Shown: positions 8,484 to 17,525 of the stretch, in pieces
Layout of the letters: every line of letters starts with the position of its first letter
Numbering within the stretch: the stretch's first letter is position 1
Origin: JBLHZY01 sp050633265
Lineage (GTDB): Bacteria > Pseudomonadota > Alphaproteobacteria > Rhodobacterales > Rhodobacteraceae
NCBI GenBank assembly: GCA_050633265.1
Contig: JBOEGE010000001.1
Coordinates: 434,001-498,000 of the forward strand
Direction of reading: 5' to 3'
DNA: 64,000 bases
Made by a program: the position numbers and the translations under genes
The notes under the pieces: generated by a model
Told to the model about the DNA's origin: nothing
Seen by the model: the letters and a program-made list of their open reading frames with translations, nothing else
Databases searched by the model: none

Positions 8484-9601
8484 AGCTTGATCTCTATTTC
8501 GCCAATCGCTTCGGGCGCGCTTTTGGAATGGTCTTTGGGCTGTTCTTCCTGATCTATCTGCTGCTGGATATGGTCGAGCAAATCCGCCGTTTTGACACCG
8601 ATACGCTTGGCATGGGCTGGATCCTCAAAGTCACGCTGCTGAATGCGCCCAAGGGCCTCTATGAGATTTTGCCCTTGATCATGGTGCTCGCCACCCTCAC
8701 CCTCTATCTCAGTCTTGCGCGCAGCTCTGAACTTGTCGTGACCCGCGCGGCGGGGCGCTCTGCGCTGCGCTCCTTGCGCTCGCCTGTGCTGATGGCGCTG
8801 CTGATTGGCATGCTGAGCGTGGCGATTTTTAACCCGATCGTGGCGGCCACAACCAAACAATACGAGCAAGTCGTGAGCGAAGCGCGCGGCACATCGCAAA
8901 CCCTTTCGGTCAGCCGCGAAGGGCTCTGGCTGCGCCAAGGCAGCGAGGATGGCCAAGTCGTTATCCGCGCGGCCCGCTCCAATCTCGATGGCACCCATCT
9001 CTTTGAGGTCACTTTCCTTGGCTTTGGCGAAGGCGGGCGGCCTTCTTATCGCGTTGAGGCAGATGAGGCCGAGCTGATCCCGGGCGCATGGCGGCTGACA
9101 AATGCCAAGGAATGGAACTTTGAGGGCATCGCCAGCGGCAGCCTTGAGGGGCGGCGCGCCAACCCAGAGCGCGATGCAACCCGCGCAAACCTGATCATGC
9201 TGACCTCAGATTTGACCCGCGATCAGATCCGCGACAGTTTCGGCACGCCAAGCATCATCCCTATCTGGGAATTACCCGCCTTTATCAATCGCTTAGAAGA
9301 GGCCGGATTTTCCGCCCGCACCCATCGCGTTTGGTTTCAGATGGAGCTGAGCCTGCCCTTGATGCTGGTCGCGATGGTGCTGATCGGGGCGGGCTTTACC
9401 ATGCGCCACACCCGCGCCGGGCGCACCGGGCAGATGGTGCTCTATGCGATCCTGCTGGCTTTTGGCATCTATTTCCTGCGCAACTTCGCCAAAATCATGA
9501 GCGAAAACGGGCAAATCCCCGTCTTGCTGGCCGTTTGGGGCCCGCCCATCGCCGCTATTATGATGACCATTGGCCTCTTGCTACATCTGGAGGACGGCTG
9601 A
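8480..9601 (+). CDS. lptG: LPS export permease LptG
   Basis: This is the 373-residue partner of LptF with the same layout: three N-terminal helices, a periplasmic domain (about 125-270) and three C-terminal helices. Typical family features are the LDLYFANRFGRAF start and a conserved LPLMLVAMVLIGAGF helix. A much longer upstream extension in this frame overlaps lptF and is rejected. It is translationally coupled at both ends: ATGA with lptF and TGATG with lptD. Confidence 0.95.
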   Translation: MKLDLYFANRFGRAFGMVFGLFFLIYLLLDMVEQIRRFDTDTLGMGWILKVTLLNAPKGLYEILPLIMVLATLTLYLSLARSSELVVTRAAGRSALRSLRSPVLMALLIGMLSVAIFNPIVAATTKQYEQVVSEARGTSQTLSVSREGLWLRQGSEDGQVVIRAARSNLDGTHLFEVTFLGFGEGGRPSYRVEADEAELIPGAWRLTNAKEWNFEGIASGSLEGRRANPERDATRANLIMLTSDLTRDQIRDSFGTPSIIPIWELPAFINRLEEAGFSARTHRVWFQMELSLPLMLVAMVLIGAGFTMRHTRAGRTGQMVLYAILLAFGIYFLRNFAKIMSENGQIPVLLAVWGPPIAAIMMTIGLLLHLEDG

Positions 9602-11919
9602 TGCGCCCCGCCCTGAGACAGGCCCCAATGGCCCCGGCTTTGGCCCCAGCAAAAGCCCCAACACGCGCGCCAATGGCTGCGCGCAAATCCCCTGCGCCGG
9701 CCACAAAGACATCCGCGCCAAAGCCCGCCCGCGCCCGGCTTCTGGCCGCGCTGTTGGGCGCTGCTCTGGCCCTTGGGATCAGCGCGCATATCGCGCCCGC
9801 CCGCGCCCAAGAGCGCCCAACCCAAGCCGCCAGCAGCGCCTCCCAAGGGCTCGTCTCTCTGATGGCCAACCGTGTCCAAGTGCTTGGCAATGCGGTGATA
9901 ATTGCCCAAGGCGATGTCGAGATTTACTATGAGGGGAGCCGCCTGCGCGCCTCTTCCCTGCGCTATGACAAATCCAGCGAGAGCCTGACAATCCAAGGGC
10001 CGATCACCCTTACCGATGGCAATGAAACGGTGATCCTCGCCGATAGCGCCGCGCTTGATACCGATCTGCGCAACGGGATTATGACCTCTGCGCGCCTTGT
10101 GCTTGATCAGCAATTGCAATTGGCTGCGGCTGAAATTGCCCGCGTTGAAGGGCGCTATACCCAGCTTTACAAAACCGTCGCCTCAAGCTGCCAAACCTGC
10201 GCCGCCAACCCAACGCCGCTTTGGCAAATCCGCGCCAAAAAAGTGATCCACGATGCCCAAACCCGCCAACTCTACTTTGAGAATGCACGCTTTGAAATTG
10301 GCGGCGTCCCGGTGTTTTACCTGCCGCGCCTGCGCCTGCCCGATCCAACCGTCAAACGCGCAACCGGCTTTCTCATCCCCTCGCTGATCGCCACAACCCA
10401 GCTGAAAACCGGGCTCAAAATGCCCTATTTCATCACCCTTGGCGATCACGCAGATGTCACGCTCACCCCGATCCTTTCGCCCGTCACAACGACCCTTGGC
10501 TTTCGCTACCGGCAGATGTTTCGCCGCGGTGAAATTGAATTTAACGGCGCTGCCTCGCGCGACTCTCTGCGCTCAGGGGCAACCCGCGCCTATCTCTTTG
10601 GCTCGGGCCGCTTTGATCTTGGGCGCGATTATACCCTAAGCTTTGGGCTCGAATTGACCTCCGATACCGCTTACCTGTTGGATTATGGCTACTCCAGCAA
10701 GGATCGCCTGAGCAATGAAATCGCGCTGACCCGGATCAAACGGGATGAATATCTCTCGGCCCGTCTGATCAATATCAGAACCCTGCGCGCCTCAGAAATC
10801 GCAACCGCAGATCAGCTCCCCTTCCTGCTTGGGGATGTGCTCTATGAACAGCGCTTTGCCCCGGGCGCGATTGGCGGCCAAGGCGCGTACTCGTTGGCGC
10901 TCAATGGCTATGGGCGCGCCTCAAGCACGGATATTTTGGGCCGCGATGGGATGCATATCGGCGCAGGCCTTGAGTGGAGCCGCGAATGGACCTTGCCGCG
11001 CGGGGTCTTGGCGCGGATCAACACCAATCTTGATGCGGATTTCTATGCGATCTCGCAAGACAGCACCTATGATCGCTTTCAATCGCAAATAACCCCGGCC
11101 ATTTCCGCCGAGCTGCGCTGGCCGCTGATCCGTCAGGAAACCCAGCACGGCGGGGTGCAAATCCTTGAACCGATTGCACAAATCGCTTGGTCAGGGGAAG
11201 CCGGCGCGCGCGTTCCGAATGAAGACAGCGCGCTTGTGGAATTTGATCAGGGCAATCTGCTGTCGCTCGCGCGCTTTCCGGGATCGGATCGCAAAGAGCG
11301 CGGCCTGCGCGCAGCCCTTGGCCTGAGTTGGAGCCGCTTTGCCCCAAACAAGGCCCGCGGGACCCAGTGGAATGCCGCACTTGGCATCGCGCGCGTTTTC
11401 TACCAAGAGCCGCAAACCGCCTTTACCCGCGCCTCGGGCCTGAATGGCAGCCGCTCGGATTGGCTGCTTGGTGCCTCTATGGGGCTTGGTCAGGAAACCT
11501 CGCTGATGTCGCGCAATCTGATCTCTGATCGCTTCGGGCTCACCAAATCGGAAACCCGCCTCAATTGGGCCGGTGAAAAGCTCAACGCAACAGCCGCCTA
11601 TACCTATATGATCGCCGATACGGCCGAAAATCGCCCCCTTCGGACCTCCGAGATGCGCTTTGACGGCAGTTACCGGGTCAACCGGCACTGGACCGGATCG
11701 CTCAAAGGGCGCTATGATTTCGTAGCTGATCGCGCGGCAAGCGCGGGGCTGGGGCTGGGCTATCGCAATGAATGCCTGAACGTTGATCTTTCGGTCTCGC
11801 GCAGGTTCACTTCCTCGTCTAGTCTGGTGCCAACAACCACGGCCGCGCTGCAGGTCTCGCTTTCGGGATTTGGCGGCACACAGGACGGACGAGATTACCG
11901 CCGCTCTTGCGCCCGCTAA
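9601..11919 (+). CDS. lptD: LPS assembly outer-membrane protein LptD
   Basis: The 772-residue protein has a long basic Ala/Pro-rich n-region followed by a hydrophobic core and an ARAQ cleavage site near residue 70. An OstA/LptA-like domain (about 85-200) precedes the 26-strand LPS-assembly barrel (about 290-772). A CQTC pair near 195 and late cysteines (NECLNV, RRSCAR) could form the disulfides known in this family. It inserts LPS into the outer leaflet together with LptE, which is not in the window. Start at 9601 overlaps the lptG stop by one base. Confidence 0.94.
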   Translation: MRPALRQAPMAPALAPAKAPTRAPMAARKSPAPATKTSAPKPARARLLAALLGAALALGISAHIAPARAQERPTQAASSASQGLVSLMANRVQVLGNAVIIAQGDVEIYYEGSRLRASSLRYDKSSESLTIQGPITLTDGNETVILADSAALDTDLRNGIMTSARLVLDQQLQLAAAEIARVEGRYTQLYKTVASSCQTCAANPTPLWQIRAKKVIHDAQTRQLYFENARFEIGGVPVFYLPRLRLPDPTVKRATGFLIPSLIATTQLKTGLKMPYFITLGDHADVTLTPILSPVTTTLGFRYRQMFRRGEIEFNGAASRDSLRSGATRAYLFGSGRFDLGRDYTLSFGLELTSDTAYLLDYGYSSKDRLSNEIALTRIKRDEYLSARLINIRTLRASEIATADQLPFLLGDVLYEQRFAPGAIGGQGAYSLALNGYGRASSTDILGRDGMHIGAGLEWSREWTLPRGVLARINTNLDADFYAISQDSTYDRFQSQITPAISAELRWPLIRQETQHGGVQILEPIAQIAWSGEAGARVPNEDSALVEFDQGNLLSLARFPGSDRKERGLRAALGLSWSRFAPNKARGTQWNAALGIARVFYQEPQTAFTRASGLNGSRSDWLLGASMGLGQETSLMSRNLISDRFGLTKSETRLNWAGEKLNATAAYTYMIADTAENRPLRTSEMRFDGSYRVNRHWTGSLKGRYDFVADRAASAGLGLGYRNECLNVDLSVSRRFTSSSSLVPTTTAALQVSLSGFGGTQDGRDYRRSCAR

Positions 11920-11959
11920 CCCCGCGCGGCAAAAGGGGCGCAGCGCAGAGAAAACCACC

Positions 11960-12070
11960 GCGATCCAATCGCGCCAATAGTGCGATCCAATCGCGCCAAG
12001 AAAGCGATCTGGTCGTAGCCAACAAAGCGATCTAAAGTCGCAAATCATAGCGATCCAATCGCACCAAGAC
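11960..12070. repeat. Five hairpin-forming 22-23 bp tandem units
   Basis: Units begin at about 11960, 11982, 12004, 12027 and 12050. Each starts with a short inverted repeat. Three units have GCGAT-CCA-ATCGC. The third (GCGAT-CTG-GTCGT) and fourth (GCGAT-CTAAA-GTCGC) differ in sequence but keep pairing through G-T wobbles. The array fills most of the lptD-surA spacer and would be transcribed within the operon. Confidence 0.8.
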
Positions 12071-12085
12071 CGGGACGAGCAAGGC

Positions 12086-13438
12086 ATGATCCAGACCATA
12101 AACGCCGCCACAAAAGACGCCGCAACAAAACCTTTCCGCGCCCAATCCGCATCCGGGCCGCGGCGCCAATTCTTGCAAACGCGCGCCCGCAGCTTTGGAA
12201 AGCGCTGCGCAGCCATGGCAAGGCTGGCCGCTCTGGTCCTGGCTCTGGCGCTGGCCGTCACTCTCCCCGCCCGGCAAGCGCAGGCGCAAAACCTCTTCTC
12301 GCCGGTTGCCTTTGTGAATGATCGCGCCATCACCGGTTTTGAATTAGAGCAGCGCATGGCCTTCATGCAGGCGCTTTCCTCGGCGGGCGATCTGGAAAAA
12401 CTCGCCCTCGACGCGCTGACCAATGAACGCATCCAAGCCCAAACCGCCAAACGTATGGGGCTCGCCGTTACCCCCGAAGAGCTGACCATCGGCATGGAAG
12501 AATTTGCAGCGCGCGGCGGGCTCTCGCTGGAAGATTTCGCAGGCTTCCTTGAGCAAAACAACGTCGCCCAAGAAACCTTTCGCGATTTCGTTTCTGTTGG
12601 GCTGCTCTGGCGCAAAGTGGTCCAGGCCAAATTCGGCGCGCTCACGAGCGTCAGCGATAAAGACCTGCGCTTTGCCATCGCCCCTTCTGCGCAGCGCAGC
12701 GGTGTGCGGCTGCTGTTTTCGGAAATCTTCCTGCCCGTGCGCAATGCCGCCGAGCAAAACAGAGCAACCGCCCTTGCCAATAAAATCGCCGCCACCACAA
12801 GCCTCAACCAATTTGCTGCCTATGCGCGCCAATATTCCGCCGCCCCAACCGGGCGCGCAGGCGGGCGGGTGAACTGGGTCGATGCGGCCGATCTGCCGCC
12901 CCAACTTGCCGCGGCTCTGAGCGCGCTGCAAATCGGCCAGGTCGCCGGGCCGCTGAACGCAGGCAATGCGCTCGCTCTGTTTCAACTGCGCGCGATTGAA
13001 GAAACCGGCGCCGCCGCTCCCAAGGATGTGAGCATCGAATATGCCGCCTATTACATCGCAGGTGGCCGCTCTGAACCGGGGCTAAAACGCGCCGCACAAC
13101 TGCGCGCAAAGGTCAAAACCTGCAATGATCTCTATGGGATAGCCAAAGGCGAGCCGGAAAGCACCCTTGAGCGCGGCACCAAATCCGTTGCCGAAATCCC
13201 CCAAGACATCGCCATTGAATTGGCCAAACTCGACGTCAATGAAATCTCAACCGCGCTGACCCGCGCCAATGGCCAAACGCTGGTCTTTTTGATGCTGTGC
13301 AACCGCACCCACCTTAGCGAAGAGGATCAGCTCGATCCCGGCACGGTCAGCGAAGGCATCTTCAATCAGCGCCTCTCCGCACAGGCCGATCTCTACCTTG
13401 CTGAACTGCGCGCCAACGCCAATATCCGCCTCCCATGA
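12086..13438 (+). CDS. surA: SurA-type periplasmic chaperone / PPIase
   Basis: The 450-residue frame contains a signal peptide (hydrophobic LAALVLALALAVTLPA, cleavage after QAQAQ). An N-terminal SurA chaperone domain with VAFVNDRAITGFELEQR follows, then a parvulin-like PpiC domain around 215-320 (YSAAPTGRAGGRVNWV). SurA escorts unfolded outer-membrane proteins such as LptD to the Bam complex, which suits its position after lptD. A shorter start at 12215 (MARLAALV) gives a more standard signal peptide; the start is undecided. The stop overlaps pdxA (ATGA). Confidence 0.88.
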   Translation: MIQTINAATKDAATKPFRAQSASGPRRQFLQTRARSFGKRCAAMARLAALVLALALAVTLPARQAQAQNLFSPVAFVNDRAITGFELEQRMAFMQALSSAGDLEKLALDALTNERIQAQTAKRMGLAVTPEELTIGMEEFAARGGLSLEDFAGFLEQNNVAQETFRDFVSVGLLWRKVVQAKFGALTSVSDKDLRFAIAPSAQRSGVRLLFSEIFLPVRNAAEQNRATALANKIAATTSLNQFAAYARQYSAAPTGRAGGRVNWVDAADLPPQLAAALSALQIGQVAGPLNAGNALALFQLRAIEETGAAAPKDVSIEYAAYYIAGGRSEPGLKRAAQLRAKVKTCNDLYGIAKGEPESTLERGTKSVAEIPQDIAIELAKLDVNEISTALTRANGQTLVFLMLCNRTHLSEEDQLDPGTVSEGIFNQRLSAQADLYLAELRANANIRLP

Positions 13439-14412
13439 CACTGGCCCCCATCGCGCTCAGCTGTGGTGAGCCCGCAGGCATCGGCCCGGAAATCGCTCTG
13501 GCCGCATGGCAAAAACTCGGGCCAACCCTGCCGTTCTTCTGGATCGGAGATCCGCGCCACCTGCCCGATAATGCGCCCTTTGCGCTGATCAATGATCCCC
13601 GCGAGGCCCGCAAAACAAGTGCGCGCGCCATGCCGGTTCTGCCCCATGACTTTGGCGGCGAAAACACCCCCGGCATCCCCGATCCGGCCAATGCCCAAGG
13701 GGTGATTGATGTGATCGCGCGCGGGGTTGATCTGGTGCAATACGGGGCGGCCAGCGCGCTTTGCACCTCGCCGATCCACAAAAAAGCGCTGCAAGACGGC
13801 GCCGGTTTCGCCTATCCCGGCCATACGGAATATCTCGCCGCTCTGGCGGGCGGTGTTGATGTTGTGATGATGCTGGCCGCGCCCGAATTGCGCGTGGTTC
13901 CGGCAACGATTCATATCCCCCTGTCCGATGTCCCAACCGCCCTTAGCGCTGCGCTGCTCGAACAAGTCATCCGCACAACCCACGCCGCTTTGATCGCAAA
14001 TTTCGCCCTGCCAAAACCGCGCCTCGCCATCGCAGGCCTCAACCCACACGCAGGCGAAGGCGGCGCCATGGGCCATGAAGAGATCGATATGATCCTCCCG
14101 CTTCTGGAGCGCCTGCGCGCCCAAGGGTTTGATCTGCGCGGGCCCATGTCGGCCGATACGATGTTTCACGCAAAAGCGCGCGCAGGCTATGATGCGGCGA
14201 TCTGCATGTATCACGACCAAGCCCTGATCCCGATCAAAACCATTGATTTCGCCGGCGGTGTGAACATCACACTGGGCCTGCCCTTTGTGCGCACCTCCCC
14301 CGATCATGGCACAGCCTTTGACATCGCCGGCAAAGGTCAAGCCGATCCAACCTCCCTTATCGCCGCTCTGCAAATGGCCGCCCAAATGGCTGCAACCCGC
14401 GCGAATTCTTAA
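13435..14412 (+). CDS. pdxA: 4-hydroxythreonine-4-phosphate dehydrogenase
   Basis: This 325-residue enzyme of pyridoxal 5'-phosphate synthesis oxidises 4-phosphohydroxy-L-threonine. It has the conserved start ALSCGEPAGIGPEIAL and the metal-ligand histidines in GHTEYLAAL, in the DTMFH segment and in MYHDQALIPIK. The C-terminal NITLGLPFVRTSPDHGTAFD segment is diagnostic. It sits between surA and rsmA, as in E. coli, and overlaps surA by 4 nt. Confidence 0.96.
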   Translation: MTLAPIALSCGEPAGIGPEIALAAWQKLGPTLPFFWIGDPRHLPDNAPFALINDPREARKTSARAMPVLPHDFGGENTPGIPDPANAQGVIDVIARGVDLVQYGAASALCTSPIHKKALQDGAGFAYPGHTEYLAALAGGVDVVMMLAAPELRVVPATIHIPLSDVPTALSAALLEQVIRTTHAALIANFALPKPRLAIAGLNPHAGEGGAMGHEEIDMILPLLERLRAQGFDLRGPMSADTMFHAKARAGYDAAICMYHDQALIPIKTIDFAGGVNITLGLPFVRTSPDHGTAFDIAGKGQADPTSLIAALQMAAQMAATRANS

Positions 14413-14438
14413 GCCCCGATAGCAAAAGGCCCCATGAT

Positions 14439-15287
14439 ATGAGCGCGATAGACGATCTTCCGCCCCTGCGCGCCGTGATTGAGCGCAACGGGCTTGCCGC
14501 GCGCAAAAGCCTGGGCCAGAACTTCCTGCTCGATCTCAATCTGACCGCCGCCATCGCCCGCAAAGCCGGTGATCTGCGCGGCGCGGATATCCTTGAAATC
14601 GGCCCCGGCCCCGGCGGTCTCACGCGCGGATTGCTGGCCGAAGGCGCGCGCAAAGTCCTGGCAATTGAGAAAGACACCCGCTGCGCCCCGATCCTTGATG
14701 AAATCGCCGCCGCCTATCCGGGCCGCCTTGAATGGCAGAATGCGGATGCGCTGAAAATCCAAGCGGATCAATACCTTACCGCACCGATCAAGATCGTCTC
14801 CAACCTGCCCTACAATATCGGAACCGAACTTTTGGTGCGCTGGCTCACGCCCAAAGACTGGCCGCCCTTCTGGCAAAGCCTCACCCTGATGTTTCAACGC
14901 GAGGTTGCCAATCGCATCATTGCCGCCCCCGGCTCCAAGGCCTATGGGCGCCTCGCCGTTCTGGCCCAATGGCGCGCCGAGGCCAAAATCGTGATGGAAC
15001 TCCCCCCCGAGGCCTTCTCGCCCCCGCCCAAAGTGCATTCGGCGGTGGTGCACCTCACGGCGCTGGAAAAGCCGCGCTTTGAGGCCGATGCAGAGGTGCT
15101 CAGCCGGGTCGTTGCTGCGGGCTTTAATCAACGGCGCAAAATGCTGCGCTCTTCGCTCAAAGCCATCTCCCCCGATATTGAGGCGCATCTTCTGGCCGCA
15201 GGGATCAAACCGACCGAACGCGCCGAGCAAGTCTCAATCGAGGCCTTCTGCGCCCTCGCCCGCGAAGTCGCCGCCGCACAAAACTAA
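14439..15287 (+). CDS. rsmA: 16S rRNA dimethyladenosine transferase
   Basis: The 282-residue RsmA/KsgA dimethylates two adjacent adenosines in helix 45 of 16S rRNA, using S-adenosylmethionine. It contains the N-terminal KSLGQNFLLD motif, SAM motif I ILEIGPGPGGLTRGLL (about 51-66) and the catalytic NLPYNIGTELL. The C-terminal domain includes NQRRKMLRSSLK. It is the last gene of the lptF-rsmA run, 26 nt after pdxA. Confidence 0.96.
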   Translation: MSAIDDLPPLRAVIERNGLAARKSLGQNFLLDLNLTAAIARKAGDLRGADILEIGPGPGGLTRGLLAEGARKVLAIEKDTRCAPILDEIAAAYPGRLEWQNADALKIQADQYLTAPIKIVSNLPYNIGTELLVRWLTPKDWPPFWQSLTLMFQREVANRIIAAPGSKAYGRLAVLAQWRAEAKIVMELPPEAFSPPPKVHSAVVHLTALEKPRFEADAEVLSRVVAAGFNQRRKMLRSSLKAISPDIEAHLLAAGIKPTERAEQVSIEAFCALAREVAAAQN

Positions 15288-15298
15288 CCGCGCCAAAA

Positions 15299-15405
15299 TC
15301 GCCCTCTGCCAGCCTCGCCTCTGCCAACCTCGCCCGTGCCCATCTCGCCCGTGCCCATCTCGCCCGCGCTATCCTCGCCCTCTGCCAACCTCGCCTGTGC
15401 CAACC
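15299..15405. repeat. 15-16 bp tandem array, seven units
   Basis: Units start with TCGCC and follow the pattern TCGCCYSTGCCMAYC. They begin at 15299, 15315, 15330, 15345, 15360, 15375 and 15391. The array starts 11 nt after the rsmA stop. The rest of the 387-bp gene-free stretch (15406-15600) is relatively A/T rich around 15520-15600 and holds no gene I can support. Confidence 0.85.
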
Positions 15406-15584
15406 TCCTCCCGGCCCACGGCCATGCAATTCCTTGCAAATCCGCTAACACCCCGCACCTAGGGGCGCTTTGGCCGGGGATAGCCCTGAAAGGCGCCGAA
15501 TAGACCTCGTCAAAACGTACAAATCTTTAAAATACGCTGCCAGAAATCGGTACATTCTTTAAAAAAACCGCCCCGAACCCTGCG

Positions 15585-15632
15585 ACAAAACAAAAGAAAA
15601 CCCCGCCAAAGTGCAGCCACTTCGACGGGGTT
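15585..15632 (-). terminator. Terminator of the DUF4167 gene
   Basis: A stem at 15601-15631 (CCCCG ... CGGGG with inner AAGTG/CACTT pairing and two mismatches) is followed on the minus strand by TTTTCTTTTGTTTT. On the plus strand TTAATTTT follows, so it may also act in the other direction. Confidence 0.7.
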
Positions 15633-15674
15633 AATTTTGCTTAACGCTTGCCCAAACAGGCCGGCCAAATCGCC

Positions 15675-16418
15675 TTATTCTGCGGCTTCGGGCGCTTCTG
15701 GATTGGGCGTTTCTTGCGCAGCGCCGGTCTGATCTTCAAACTTCTTGCGGCGTGGTGCGCGCGGCTTGCGCGGCTTTGGCGCAGGCGCTTCTGGCGCAGG
15801 GCGCGCGCCCTCTTCCGGCGTCTCGACAAGCCCGCTTTGCGCGTCAGGCCCAAGATCAATCACATCGGGCTGTTCGCCCGCGCCCGGATCGCTTGCTGGG
15901 GCCGGTTTGTTGCGGCGCGGCTCTGTGCGGCGGCGGCGCTCATTTTGCGGCGCATTGCCCGCATCATCGCGCCCGGATTGATCATTGTTTTGATCATTTC
16001 CTTGCGCGTTTTGATGGCCTTGATGGCCGCCGTTATTCTGGCTGTTCTGGCCGCCATTGTTATGAGAGTTACCTTGGTTCCGATCGCCGCCTTGGCCACC
16101 ATCCCCTTGATTTCTATTGTTGTTTTGCTGGGCTTGCTGCGCCTCTTGGCGTTCGCGCTGCACTTCTTGCTCGCGCTGCGCCTCGCCCAGCATCCGTGTG
16201 TAATGCTCTGCGTGCTGCTGGAAATTCTCAAGCGCAACCCGATCATTCGAGAGCTGCGCATCGCGCGCAAGCTGGTTGTATTTCTCGATGATTTGCTGCG
16301 GCGTACCGCGCACTTTGCCCTCAGGGCCCGAACTTTCAAACACACGGTTAACAATATTGCCGACCGAGCGATTGCGATTGTTCGACTTCGAACGCGAACG
16401 TGATTTAGGAGATCTCAT
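15675..16418 (-). CDS. DUF4167 domain protein
   Basis: The 247-residue protein matches the alphaproteobacterial DUF4167 family. It has a basic Arg/Ser/Asn start, then the conserved domain (about 15-85) with NRVFESSGPEGKVRGTPQQIIEKY and AEHYTRMLGEA. A long Asn/Gln/Gly-rich low-complexity stretch covers about 95-150, and the Pro/Glu/Lys tail contains KPRKPRAPRRKK. The charge pattern suggests an RNA-binding or condensate-prone protein, but that is inference; the family function is not established. Confidence 0.88.
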   Translation of the reverse strand: MRSPKSRSRSKSNNRNRSVGNIVNRVFESSGPEGKVRGTPQQIIEKYNQLARDAQLSNDRVALENFQQHAEHYTRMLGEAQREQEVQRERQEAQQAQQNNNRNQGDGGQGGDRNQGNSHNNGGQNSQNNGGHQGHQNAQGNDQNNDQSGRDDAGNAPQNERRRRTEPRRNKPAPASDPGAGEQPDVIDLGPDAQSGLVETPEEGARPAPEAPAPKPRKPRAPRRKKFEDQTGAAQETPNPEAPEAAE

Positions 16419-16523
16419 AGGGTGATTGTTCCAGCCTATTGCAAGGGCTTTGCCTGAACCTGTGCCGCGTCTTTTGAGCGGGGATGCTTCATCCGTAGGT
16501 CACGCGTTTTGTTGATTAAAAGC

Positions 16524-16544
16524 GAGGGGGGCAATTGGCCCCTC
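16524..16544 (-). terminator. Possible terminator after prmC
   Basis: GAGGGG and CCCCTC flank a 9-nt loop, and the minus strand continues with GCTTTTAATC. It lies about 120 nt past prmC, upstream of the DUF4167 gene, and the T-tract is weak. Confidence 0.4.
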
Positions 16545-16661
16545 CGTCTGCGTGGCTTGAGTAAACACGACTACCCCATAAAAACAAGCCCAAATGGCAG
16601 ATTTTAGATAAATTGCTGTGTATTTCAGTGTTTTATGCTGTTTTTCGCCAGAATTGCGCGC

Positions 16662-17525
16662 TTATCCCCCCAAAGCGCGCCCCTCAACAACCCGGTCGCG
16701 CCCATCCAAATCGCACAGAATCCGAACCGCGCGAAACCCCGCCGCCAACAACATATCCGCAACCTGTGCGCCCTGGCTTGGCCCGATCTCAACCATCAAC
16801 CAGCCGCCCGGCGCCAGATGCGCCCGCGCCCCCGCCGCTAGAATCCGATAAGCGCTCAGCCCATCCGCTTCATCCGTGAGGGCCATGCGCGGCTCATGGG
16901 ATAATTCCGGCGCGAGGCCCGCCATCTCATCGGCGGCAATATAGGGCGGATTGGAGACGATCAGATCATACTGGCCGCTAACGTTTTCCCACCAATCCGA
17001 GGCTTGAAACTGCGCGCGATTGCGCAGATCAAACGCCGCCGCATTCGCTGCCGCGATCTCCAAAGCCGCTTCTGAAAGATCGCAGCCCATCCCCTTTGCG
17101 AGCGGGTTTTCTGCCAGCAATGTCAAAAGGATAGCGCCGGACCCAACCCCCAGATCAAGCAGTTTGGTGAAGGGTTTTTCAAGCGCGGCGGCAATCAGCG
17201 TCTCGGTCTCGGGGCGCGGATCAAGCACATCAGAGGTCACGATAAAATCCCGCCCCCAAAAGGCGCGCCGCCCCAAAATATGCGACATCGGCTCGCGCGC
17301 CGCGCGCTGTTCAACAAACCCCATATAGCGCGCGATCAAATCATCGCTGAAATCGCCAATCTCAAGATCAAACAGCCGATCAGGCGAAATCCCTGCCGCC
17401 TTGGCCAAAAGCATCCGCGCCTCGCGCATCGCCCCCTCGCCCGCAAACCCAAGCTGCGCGCGCCCCATTTTCAGGGCCATCGCCAAAGCCTGCGCGGCGG
17501 TCTGGGCGCTGGCGATTGCGCTCAT
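16662..17525 (-). CDS. prmC: Release factor glutamine methyltransferase
   Basis: This 287-residue SAM-dependent enzyme N5-methylates the glutamine of the GGQ motif in release factors. An N-terminal helical domain (about 1-80) precedes the Rossmann methyltransferase domain with LLDLGVGSGAILLTLL and the catalytic VSNPPYI. It overlaps prfA, its substrate's gene, by 4 nt (ATGA), so the enzyme and its target are co-translated. Confidence 0.95.
   Translation of the reverse strand: MSAIASAQTAAQALAMALKMGRAQLGFAGEGAMREARMLLAKAAGISPDRLFDLEIGDFSDDLIARYMGFVEQRAAREPMSHILGRRAFWGRDFIVTSDVLDPRPETETLIAAALEKPFTKLLDLGVGSGAILLTLLAENPLAKGMGCDLSEAALEIAAANAAAFDLRNRAQFQASDWWENVSGQYDLIVSNPPYIAADEMAGLAPELSHEPRMALTDEADGLSAYRILAAGARAHLAPGGWLMVEIGPSQGAQVADMLLAAGFRAVRILCDLDGRDRVVEGRALGG

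Noticed and set aside
11960..12070. CRISPR array
   Set aside because: Units are only 22-23 bp and contiguous, with no unique spacers of constant length and no cas genes.
11191..12807. 538-codon minus-strand frame over lptD and surA
   Set aside because: It covers parts of two supported genes and the hairpin array and has no recognisable domain.
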